A stretch of DNA of 9,344 bases from Candidatus Woesearchaeota archaeon. GTDB lineage: Archaea > Nanobdellota > Nanobdellia > UBA10117. The translations under genes were made by a program, and so were the position numbers. The notes beneath the pieces were generated by a model that saw only the letters and a program-made list of their open reading frames with translations, was not told the origin of the DNA and ran no database searches. Each line of letters opens with the position of its first letter. Position 1 is the stretch's first letter. The stretch covers positions 1 to 9,344 of the forward strand of contig JAHFKX010000028.1 in NCBI GenBank assembly GCA_023245115.1. Reading direction: 5' to 3'. Of the stretch, positions 1 to 5,243 are shown one piece after another.

Positions 1-1
1 C

Positions 2-610
2 GGTGGCAAGGCCCTGCTGCCGACATTTGCGGTAAGGGCACCAGAAATACTGATGATTCTAGAACAATTCGGCGCGGACTTCCCGATTTATTTGGATGGC
101 ATGGCGAAAGCAGCAACCGAAATTTCTTTAAAATATCCGGAATACGTCCGCGACTTCAAAAAATTGAAATCTGCGGTCGAAATGGCCATCCCACTGTGGG
201 AAAATGAAGAACGAAACAATGCAATGAAAGAACCAGGCGTCATCGTCACAACTGGTGGGGCAATGGAGGGCGGGCCAATCGTACACTACATGAAAAATTT
301 ATACGCAGACGAAAAGAGCTCAATTATGTTTACGGGCTACCAGATCCCAAAGACTGCTGGCCGTTATCTTTTAGATACTGGCCGCTATATTGTTGGTGCA
401 ATTGATTTCAAAGTAAAAATGAAAATTCATTCATATGATTTCAGCTCGCATGCCGGCCGTACTGAGCTGATAAAGTTCATCCAGAAGCTACGGCCAAAGA
501 AAATCGTGGCTATCCACGGTGACTATTCTGATAAATTTGCAACAGAAATGAAAGGCAGATTTGGAATAGACGCCGTTGCACCGCAGATTGGTGATTCGAT
601 TAAGGTTTAG
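2..610 (+). CDS. Beta-CASP / CPSF-like metallo-beta-lactamase RNase (aCPSF2-like), C-terminal part
   Basis: This is the last 202 residues of an RNA-processing nuclease of the beta-CASP metallo-beta-lactamase family; the N-terminal catalytic half lies left of the window, and the frame is open from base 2. The end of the beta-CASP cap is visible at residues 1-17 (GGKALLPTFAVRAPEIL). Next come LDGMA near residue 32, the TTGGAMEGGP segment near 83-92, the motif B histidine in DFSSHAGR (about residue 150) and the motif C histidine in AIHGD (about residue 172). Members are zinc-dependent endo/exoribonucleases that act in mRNA 3'-end formation and turnover. The HGD motif and the end soon after IGDSIKV resemble aCPSF2-type proteins, but the KH domains that would define aCPSF1 would be off-window. 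One oddity: the family normally has a Gly between FAV and RA(P/Q)E, and here that residue is absent without a frame change. Confidence 0.9.
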   Translation, partial: GGKALLPTFAVRAPEILMILEQFGADFPIYLDGMAKAATEISLKYPEYVRDFKKLKSAVEMAIPLWENEERNNAMKEPGVIVTTGGAMEGGPIVHYMKNLYADEKSSIMFTGYQIPKTAGRYLLDTGRYIVGAIDFKVKMKIHSYDFSSHAGRTELIKFIQKLRPKKIVAIHGDYSDKFATEMKGRFGIDAVAPQIGDSIKV

Positions 611-626
611 TAAAAATCAGTTTTTA
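611..626. terminator. Symmetric oligo-A/oligo-T hairpin between convergent genes, likely bidirectional terminator
   Basis: TAAAAA, loop TCAG, then TTTTTA form a perfect 6-bp inverted repeat directly after the RNase stop codon. The stop codon of the opposing 218-aa gene falls in the loop. Both strands therefore end in a run of five T, and oligo-T tracts are known archaeal termination signals. Termination in both directions is inferred. Confidence 0.55.
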
Positions 627-1273
627 TTCGCCTTGCCTTCTAAGTCTTCAGGTGTTTTTAAAATCACAAGTTTCGCTTGTTCTTTGGTATCAGGATTAAG
701 GCCTCTTTTCTGCAAATATGTTTTAACTAGCTCCTGAATCTCGTGCAGCCTTTGAACTGTTTCTTCTTTTGTTGCCCTGCCTTCAACATACTCTGTCATT
801 GTTGCTTTCAGAAGCGGCGGGACAGCAGGGCTGTTCACATAAATCATTTTAAGAACTTCTTTCGAACCGTCGAACCTGTCTGCAGCAATTCTGTACATGT
901 CAACTATTCTACTGGCCAAAACATCGTTTGGGTTTGTGGCAACTACACCAAACTGGCGGGCCACAAACAGACATTCTGTCGCAATGGCCTTCTCTAATGT
1001 ACCTTCAGAATCATCCACTATTTTTTTGCCAGTAATCTGATTGTAAATTTCCTGAAGTTTAGTTACTGCCTTTTCTAGATCTTGGTCTGGCTTGCCAAGC
1101 GCCTGGCCCAGCTTCAGAGCCTGCCTCCCGCAATCCAGTGCCTTTTCGCATAATATTGTGGCGCGCCCTAGTTCTGCCTGTGTCAAAGTTCTAGGCTCAA
1201 GCGCCTTACTTATCTGGCCAGAATACCCTAAAAATAAGCCAACGTTCAGTTTGTAGCGTGAGTTTTTTAACAT
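617..1273 (-). CDS. Hypothetical protein, 218 aa, all-helical
   Basis: I do not recognise this protein. It has no signal peptide or transmembrane segment. The sequence is rich in Ala, Leu, Glu and Lys with helical periodicity throughout. A helix-rich stretch covers residues 30-80 (with CEKALDCGRQALKLGQ), a second covers about 93-165 and includes the AIATECLFVARQFG segment, and a third near 170-190 has alternating charges that could form a short coiled coil (KEETVQRLHEIQELVK). The shape resembles a helical adaptor or scaffold, but that is only a resemblance. The ATG at 1273 is supported by a TATA-like box about 33 bp upstream, giving a leader of only a few bases; no ribosome binding site is seen. 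It is the last of four consecutive minus-strand orphan genes and converges on the RNase gene. Confidence 0.8.
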   Translation of the reverse strand: MLKNSRYKLNVGLFLGYSGQISKALEPRTLTQAELGRATILCEKALDCGRQALKLGQALGKPDQDLEKAVTKLQEIYNQITGKKIVDDSEGTLEKAIATECLFVARQFGVVATNPNDVLASRIVDMYRIAADRFDGSKEVLKMIYVNSPAVPPLLKATMTEYVEGRATKEETVQRLHEIQELVKTYLQKRGLNPDTKEQAKLVILKTPEDLEGKANKN

Positions 1274-1301
1274 ATTAATCGTATCCTAAACTCAAATAGA
1301 C

Positions 1302-1310
1302 TTTATAAAT
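1302..1310 (-). promoter_or_regulatory. TATA box for the 218-aa gene
   Basis: The minus strand reads ATTTATAAA here, centred about 33 bp before the ATG at 1273. With the usual archaeal spacing of about 25 bp from box to start, the transcript would begin a few bases before the ATG. Confidence 0.6.
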
Positions 1311-1322
1311 GTTTCTATATTG

Positions 1323-1649
1323 TTACTGTTTATAAAACTCGTTTAGCTTTTTGAAAAAATCCCTTGTCTTTTCTACTACCTGCAAGAATTTTTCTAATTC
1401 AAAATCATCTGATGAATATGTGTGTTTTTTAAGGCTAAACGTGTCGGCTGGCCCTTTTACGATGCCTTCTAGCGAAACGCCTGGCCTGCCAGAAAGTTTT
1501 GGCACATCAATCAACGGTATAACTGCGTAGCCTGAATCTTCAAAATTTACCGCAATTCCTAAACCGGGGCGTAATATCAATTGATATGAATTATTATTGC
1601 CCGTAAACTGCAGCCTCGCAATACAAGTTAACAATTCTTCCTTTGTCAT
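1323..1649 (-). CDS. Hypothetical protein, 108 aa
   Basis: I do not recognise this protein. The first two-thirds looks like beta strands (QLILRPGLGIAV, GYAVIPLIDV, VSLEGIVKG). The last third is an amphipathic, charged helix from about residue 80 (FELEKFLQVVEKTRDFF). There is no signal peptide, membrane helix or cysteine motif. A small alpha/beta domain with a C-terminal dimerisation helix is a reasonable picture, inferred only from the sequence pattern. The ATG at 1649 lies 25 bp from the centre of a TATA-like box and no ribosome binding site precedes it, so a leaderless transcript is likely. The next gene starts 50 bp downstream with its own box. Confidence 0.75.
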   Translation of the reverse strand: MTKEELLTCIARLQFTGNNNSYQLILRPGLGIAVNFEDSGYAVIPLIDVPKLSGRPGVSLEGIVKGPADTFSLKKHTYSSDDFELEKFLQVVEKTRDFFKKLNEFYKQ

Positions 1650-1669
1650 GCCTGCGGGAACCTAAACAG

Positions 1670-1678
1670 ATTTAAAAG
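1670..1678 (-). promoter_or_regulatory. TATA box for the 108-aa gene
   Basis: The minus strand reads CTTTTAAAT, centred 25 bp before the ATG at 1649. It lies just past, or slightly overlaps in effect with, the 3' end of the 59-aa gene upstream (stop at 1682-1684), so the two genes are packed tail to promoter. Confidence 0.6.
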
Positions 1679-1681
1679 CCT

Positions 1682-1861
1682 TCACGCGCTCTTTGCCTTG
1701 AATTTATCTTTTAACTTATTTGTGATTTCCTCGATTTCCCGAACATCCTGCACTGCTGATTCAGGGACTGCCGGGCTTTCCTTCTGGCTGGCCTGCCGGA
1801 GGACTGCCTTCAGAAAGTCAGCACTCTGCTCGCGCAATTGTTTCTTGGCACCAATATCCAT
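1682..1861 (-). CDS. Small hypothetical protein, 59 aa, charged helical
   Basis: This short reading frame encodes MDIGAKKQLREQSADFLKAV at its N-terminus and ends in KDKFKAKSA then TGA. It is hydrophilic and charged: a helix (about residues 5-27), a Pro-containing hinge (SPAVPES, about 29-35) and a second amphipathic helix (about 37-57) rich in Glu and Lys. It has no hydrophobic segment. I do not recognise it; the two-helix layout suggests a small binding or adaptor protein, which is a guess. It is judged real because a clear TATA box is centred 25 bp before the ATG, because it fills an otherwise empty 260-bp gap, and because its composition is protein-like. The opposite strand also has an open frame (1698-1931), but that one lacks a promoter and has unlikely composition. 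Confidence 0.7.
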   Translation of the reverse strand: MDIGAKKQLREQSADFLKAVLRQASQKESPAVPESAVQDVREIEEITNKLKDKFKAKSA

Positions 1862-1880
1862 AGAAAAAACAAATTACACT

Positions 1881-1890
1881 AATATAAAAT
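1881..1890 (-). promoter_or_regulatory. TATA box for the 59-aa gene
   Basis: The minus strand reads ATTTTATATT, centred 25 bp before the ATG at 1861, with a purine/A-rich stretch just upstream where a BRE would lie. The spacing predicts a leaderless mRNA. Confidence 0.6.
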
Positions 1891-1911
1891 ACTTTTGGCA
1901 ATTATTAAATA

Positions 1912-2328
1912 CTATTTCTTTATACCTGTGAACCCCGCGCCCGCCAGCGCACACAAAATTACCCCAACACGTTCGTGTTCAAAATCATTTAATGCGGCGC
2001 GCAAGATATCACGAGTATCAGTTTCTGCAAGTTTCTTAAACCGCAGAAGTGCGCTGCTCATATATATGACAGACTCACTTGGAACAACGACTCCACCTGC
2101 TACTAAATTAGTAAGCTCTACGTCCAATTGCACACCTGCAATTTTATTAACATTCGATGCGTTAATTGACAATCCACGCAGAGCACATTCTACTGTTGCT
2201 AAATATGCTACAAAGCCACGAGTGTATTGCTTATCAAAAGAACTACCAGACGCGATATTTAATTTTCCACTCGCAACGTAATGTCGAGTTACGTATTTGT
2301 CCAAACTACTTTTACTTTTCTTAGGCAT
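1912..2328 (-). CDS. Hypothetical protein, 138 aa
   Basis: I do not recognise this protein. The N-terminus is basic (MPKKSKSSLDKYVTRHYV), which might contact nucleic acid. The middle alternates small and aliphatic residues (YLATVECALRGLSI, VQLDVELTNLVAGGVVV). The C-terminal third has two probable helices, including a conspicuous charged stretch, TRDILRAALNDFEHERVGVI, followed by LCALAGAGFTGIKK. There is no signal peptide. The ATG at 2328 has neither a TATA box at the leaderless spacing nor a ribosome binding site, unlike its neighbours. Its nearest good promoter is at 2509-2517, which would give an mRNA with about 160 bases of highly structured leader (see the RNA at 2348-2488). The AT-rich element near 2371-2381 is a weaker alternative promoter. 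Confidence 0.78.
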   Translation of the reverse strand: MPKKSKSSLDKYVTRHYVASGKLNIASGSSFDKQYTRGFVAYLATVECALRGLSINASNVNKIAGVQLDVELTNLVAGGVVVPSESVIYMSSALLRFKKLAETDTRDILRAALNDFEHERVGVILCALAGAGFTGIKK

Positions 2329-2347
2329 ATTAAATCCATTTATTAGG

Positions 2348-2488
2348 CGGATGGTGGGCTGGCCACTGACGATAAAAATCGCGTTCCACTCTTCCTACGG
2401 CCACAAGCACCTCAAATACTATAAGTTCGTGGCCGTTTAAGGAGGTAATTCCCACCATCCATGCTACCCAAACCGGAGTAAGGATAGC
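2348..2488 (-). ncRNA. Candidate structured RNA (free ncRNA or leader of the 138-aa gene)
   Basis: This stretch has no convincing gene but folds well on the minus strand. Read 5'->3' on that strand it contains: a 7-bp hairpin GCTATCC (2488-2482) / GGGTAGC (2469-2463); a 10-bp closing helix GGATGGTGGG (2460-2451) / CCCACCATCC (2358-2349); and inside this, an arm TCCT-(TAA bulge)-ACGGCCAC (2443-2429) paired with GTGGCCGT-AGGA (2404-2393), plus a small hairpin CGAT-TTTT-ATCG (2381-2370). The layout is thus one hairpin and a three-way junction. Three pairs show the strand: they are G-U wobbles on the minus strand but A-C mismatches on the plus strand (2486/2465, 2461/2348, 2382/2369). The first stem begins 25 bp from the centre of a TATA box. 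I see no match to 5S rRNA, SRP RNA, RNase P RNA or tRNA. It ends 19 bases before the 138-aa ATG. Confidence 0.6.
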
Positions 2489-2508
2489 AATAACGCATCG
2501 TAGCGAAC

Positions 2509-2517
2509 ATTTAAAAG
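2509..2517 (-). promoter_or_regulatory. TATA box for the structured RNA
   Basis: The minus strand reads CTTTTAAAT, preceded by a purine-rich CGAAAGA in the BRE position. Its centre lies 25 bp from base 2488, exactly where the first RNA stem begins. Confidence 0.6.
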
Positions 2518-2551
2518 TCTTTCGGTTTTTACCCCCTATTAGTAAGAAAAC

Positions 2552-2577
2552 GCTATATTTATAAATAAGCTATATTT
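2552..2577 (+). promoter_or_regulatory. Promoter of the 328-aa gene, TATA element in two direct copies
   Basis: GCTATATTT occurs at 2552-2560 and again at 2569-2577, 17 bp apart. The box TTTATAAAT (2558-2566) is centred 19 bp before the ATG at 2581 and 25 bp before the in-frame ATG at 2587. The second copy abuts the start codon, too close to serve as the TATA box for this gene, and might be a regulator site. Confidence 0.55.
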
Positions 2578-2580
2578 TAA

Positions 2581-3567
2581 ATGCGCATGACAATACGCTT
2601 TGTTGGCCGCAATGTTGCATGGTCGCGCGGCGATAGCTTAACCGCAGAAGAACTTTTGTCCTATATACAACACCAGCTTATTGACACTGACTTTGATATT
2701 AATAGTTTCAAAACGCTGCACTCCGCAGTAAATGATAAAAATTCTGTTCTCTTTACGACTTTTTATGACACACACTACGATACGGCTATGCTGGCGTTAG
2801 AAGACACGGTTGACGGAGCCGAAAGTCCTCTGGCCAGTTTTTTAGATACGGGTGGTGTTAATTGCAGGTCATGCAAGAGCAAACATAGTTTCAAAAGTAC
2901 GCCCGTAACAAACAAGTTTTCATTGCTCCTTTGGCAGGATTATCTTGCCAAAAGAATCACTGCAAACAATGAGTCATTCCGCCAAGTTGTGCGCTGGCCA
3001 ATGCGTCTGGTAGATGCATGTGAGGCCATTGGAGACGAAAATGCGTTTTCAACTATTACGCAAAAAGTAACCGTACTTCTTGATGCTGGCCAGCAACTTG
3101 TCAGCGACGGTGAGTTCGCTATGAAACATCTGCTTTTTGTTGAAGACCCGACATTTGCGCTGACACAATTTACCAAGGTCTTTAGCTTATACGGGCCAGA
3201 GGAAAAACGGCTTGAATATTTATTTACTGTTGCGGATGCTGGGGCGCTTTTACGTTCTAGAGCCACATTATATGCTGCGTACGGCGCTGCTAAGTTAGTT
3301 TTTGAAAACGGTAAAATTGGTAACCTCAGGCATTTTGGCTTTGACTATTTTTCCCTGACGAAATTTTGCGCAGAACTTGCTGACGTAACAAAAAATAATC
3401 TTGAAACTCAGCGCCTAACACAACACCCAGAATATGCTGCCACGTATAAAATGATTTGCCAAATTTCCAAAAACCTCGCAAGAATGCAAGACCCATCAAC
3501 AATCGCAAAAGGAGACTTATTCAACCAGCCTAACGCCTTGCATAACAAACCATTTGGACTTCCTTAA
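2581..3567 (+). CDS. Hypothetical protein, 328 aa
   Basis: I do not recognise this protein. It is soluble, with no signal peptide or membrane helix. The N-terminal 90 residues look alpha/beta. A small CRSCKSKH cluster (Cys95, Cys98, His102) could be half of a metal site, though no second pair is seen. From about residue 110 the protein looks mostly helical, with aromatic-rich stretches (LLLWQDYLAKR, FGFDYFSLTKF, PEYAATYKMICQ). The start may be 2581 or 2587: the latter sits at the 25-bp TATA spacing that most genes here show. It diverges from the structured RNA at 2348-2488. Its last 17 codons overlap, on the opposite strand, the 3' end of rnp3. It has no visible partner gene on its own strand. 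Confidence 0.8.
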   Translation: MRMTIRFVGRNVAWSRGDSLTAEELLSYIQHQLIDTDFDINSFKTLHSAVNDKNSVLFTTFYDTHYDTAMLALEDTVDGAESPLASFLDTGGVNCRSCKSKHSFKSTPVTNKFSLLLWQDYLAKRITANNESFRQVVRWPMRLVDACEAIGDENAFSTITQKVTVLLDAGQQLVSDGEFAMKHLLFVEDPTFALTQFTKVFSLYGPEEKRLEYLFTVADAGALLRSRATLYAAYGAAKLVFENGKIGNLRHFGFDYFSLTKFCAELADVTKNNLETQRLTQHPEYAATYKMICQISKNLARMQDPSTIAKGDLFNQPNALHNKPFGLP

Positions 3568-4206
3568 TTCTTTCCGTGTAATTATGCTTTCAATTACACT
3601 TGCAGTTGCAGCTTTGGACTGCGGATAGTTTGCCCCAAGAATTCGCAGGAATGCGCCTAAGTTTTCTGCGAGCCGCATTTCTTCGGGTTTTTTTGCGAAC
3701 GAAGCAATTATCAGCGGAACTTTTCTCCGCAATAATTGAATATTTTGCATTTCTCTGCCTAATAGTTTAGCACGCTTCACGCCAATTTCGTTCAAAATAT
3801 TTACGAATGAAACGGCATAGCTTTGTTTGTTTTCTTTTATTAAATTGGCAACGATGGCATTTATTCCGGCGCGCCGGTAATCTAAAGCATCCTTACCAAA
3901 TGAAGTTGCAACGCCAAACACAATATCAACCATTGGATTTTCGCAGAGAGCGCGAGTTACTGCTTCATCCTGCGATGTTGCAGCTATCAAATCTACTTCT
4001 AAATATAATTTTTCATTTATTTTTTTAGCTTCACCCACAGTTTTTGGCAAGAATAGCAAGCCAATTTTAACTCCAAATTGTTTTTTATTTCTTATTTCGT
4101 CTACATTCTTAACAGGATATAAAAAAATTAAGTTTGATATTCCAAGCGCTTTCGCTTTCTCCAAAAATTCTTTCTCGTTGTTATTTGGCACAACTAAGTC
4201 ATACAT
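3517..4206 (-). CDS. rnp3: RNase P protein component 3 (Rpp30 family)
   Basis: A 229-residue protein of the Rpp30/RNP3 family, a protein subunit of archaeal RNase P, which removes 5' leaders from pre-tRNA. Family features in order: the N-terminal YDLVVPN strand of the TIM-barrel-like fold, KIGLLFLP (about 46-53), VDLIAATSQDEAVTRALCEN (about 72-91), then VDIVFGV, GINAIVANLIKEN, a central RAKLLGREMQNIQLLRRK helix and the late strand VPLIIASFAKKPEEMR, a form of the family's usual xxISSxAxxxxEMR segment. The length is normal for archaeal members. It starts 9 bp after the stop of the Nudix-like gene with no TATA box of its own, so the two are almost certainly one transcript. Its 3' end overlaps the 328-aa gene on the other strand by 51 bp. 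The usual partner RNP2/Pop5 is not in the window. Confidence 0.9.
   Translation of the reverse strand: MYDLVVPNNNEKEFLEKAKALGISNLIFLYPVKNVDEIRNKKQFGVKIGLLFLPKTVGEAKKINEKLYLEVDLIAATSQDEAVTRALCENPMVDIVFGVATSFGKDALDYRRAGINAIVANLIKENKQSYAVSFVNILNEIGVKRAKLLGREMQNIQLLRRKVPLIIASFAKKPEEMRLAENLGAFLRILGANYPQSKAATASVIESIITRKELRKSKWFVMQGVRLVE
3576..3599 (+). repeat. Perfect 8-bp inverted repeat just past the stop of the 328-aa gene
   Basis: GTGTAATT, an 8-base loop, then AATTACAC starts 8 bases after the TAA of the 328-aa gene and lies inside the rnp3 coding region. No T-run follows, so if it ends the plus-strand message it would act as a stabilising or processing hairpin rather than a classic terminator. 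Confidence 0.45.
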
Positions 4207-4215
4207 AAAACTAAA

Positions 4216-5193
4216 TCACACATTCGCCTTTAAAAAGTTCCGTAATGTCGGGTCGACCAGCCAGCGGGCAGTTTGCATCCGCGTGTAAGATGCCATTAGA
4301 TTCCTAATACCTGCCCCAACATAGGCCTGCTCGAGCTTATCTACTGGCAAGCCAAAAACGCGCTTGTGCTCTTTTGAGCGCTGCCCCAAATCTAAAACGG
4401 GGCCAAATTCTTCAAATGCCTGCGCTGCCCTGCCCTCGAGCTTTGGCAGGCTCAGATTTTCGTACCCGCCTGCGTCACGGAGAAGACTAGAAAAAGTATC
4501 GTACACACTAACATCTGCCAGTGGTTTGGTAGCTACTGCAAAATCAACTCCCGTATCAAACCAATACTTTAAGCTGCCACTAAAACCTACTAACTGCCAC
4601 CTCGAAAGATTATTTCTGTTTATTCCGGTTTCTTCTTTTATTTCCGTAATCAATCTTTGTTCCGGGTCAAGTTCTTCGGATGTTCCGACGCCGACAAACT
4701 GAATCGGCCCGCCAATATCTACTGTCCATCTTGCCCTTGTGCCGTACAAAAGCCAATTACGGTCGTAGGCGCACGCAGCTATCATGCCAAACGCGCCAGT
4801 GGCAATCTCCAGCGGAATCTGCTGGCCGGCCTGCCTCAGTTGCCTGCCTGCAATAACCTTATCGTACGGCCTGAAAAATGATGGTAATATCAGCGTGCCG
4901 TCTTCTATGCGCGCGCCATCGATATAAACGCAGACTGCCTGTGTTACAAAAGACCAATTTTTACTAATTCTGACTTCATATGCTTTTTTGTCAACAAGTT
5001 CTTCGAGATCTGGGGTGAACGGCTTGCGAATAACTGGCTCAAAACACACTGAACTTATAGGTGGCATATCGAGTTGCGCAGGCCCGCGTGTGAGAAACAA
5101 GTCTATCTCATTTTTAGGGCTGCCATTATGCCCTGAAAGCTCGCTCATCCGAAAAAGTAATTTTCTATCAGATATTTTAAAGCCTAAATCCAT
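4216..5193 (-). CDS. Nudix-like protein with N-terminal extension, degenerate Nudix box
   Basis: The 325-residue protein carries a Nudix-type domain at about residues 130-235. Nudix enzymes hydrolyse nucleoside diphosphates linked to another group, using a Nudix box that binds Mg. Here the box reads GVGTSEELDPEQRLITEIKE then ETGI (about 168-191). The metal-binding EExG core and upstream Glu are kept, but the conserved Arg of the RE pair is Thr, and the spacing from the first Glu is one residue longer than the consensus. Activity is therefore uncertain. The first 130 and last 90 residues are not recognised. The start is placed at 5193 rather than the longer frame at 5250, because the palindromic TATA box is centred 26 bp upstream and would lie inside the longer reading frame. 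It is the first gene of an operon with rnp3, hinting at a link to RNA or nucleotide housekeeping. Confidence 0.75.
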   Translation of the reverse strand: MDLGFKISDRKLLFRMSELSGHNGSPKNEIDLFLTRGPAQLDMPPISSVCFEPVIRKPFTPDLEELVDKKAYEVRISKNWSFVTQAVCVYIDGARIEDGTLILPSFFRPYDKVIAGRQLRQAGQQIPLEIATGAFGMIAACAYDRNWLLYGTRARWTVDIGGPIQFVGVGTSEELDPEQRLITEIKEETGINRNNLSRWQLVGFSGSLKYWFDTGVDFAVATKPLADVSVYDTFSSLLRDAGGYENLSLPKLEGRAAQAFEEFGPVLDLGQRSKEHKRVFGLPVDKLEQAYVGAGIRNLMASYTRMQTARWLVDPTLRNFLKANV

Positions 5194-5215
5194 AATTGCA
5201 ACTATTTGGAAAGCC

Positions 5216-5223
5216 TTATATAA
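5216..5223. promoter_or_regulatory. Palindromic TATA box shared by Nudix-rnp3 and HAD genes
   Basis: TTATATAA is its own reverse complement. Its centre lies about 26 bp from the ATG at 5193 on the minus strand and about 25 bp from the ATG at 5244 on the plus strand. Only 50 bp separate the two start codons and no other box is present, so one site can set both leaderless transcripts. Confidence 0.7.
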
Positions 5224-5243
5224 CTTTTGTGTTTGCGTGCAAC

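Noticed and set aside
1895..2281. 128-aa plus-strand frame opposite the 138-aa gene
   Set aside because: It is an antisense shadow with Ser/Thr/Arg-rich composition. The minus-strand frame has the more protein-like sequence, and the plus frame has no convincing start.
2330..2458. A 42-codon minus-strand frame (MVGITSLNGHELIVFEVL...) across the structured RNA
   Set aside because: No ribosome binding site or correctly spaced box precedes its ATG. The sequence is better explained by nested helices with strand-specific G-U pairs.
2348..2488. Structured region as 5S rRNA, fluoride riboswitch, H/ACA RNA, SRP RNA or RNase P RNA
   Set aside because: The size and three-way shape recall 5S rRNA, but its conserved loop is missing. 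A GATGG...CTGACGA...CCTAC resemblance to the fluoride riboswitch is on the wrong strand and does not pair correctly. No ACA follows the helix, and SRP or RNase P signature bases are absent.
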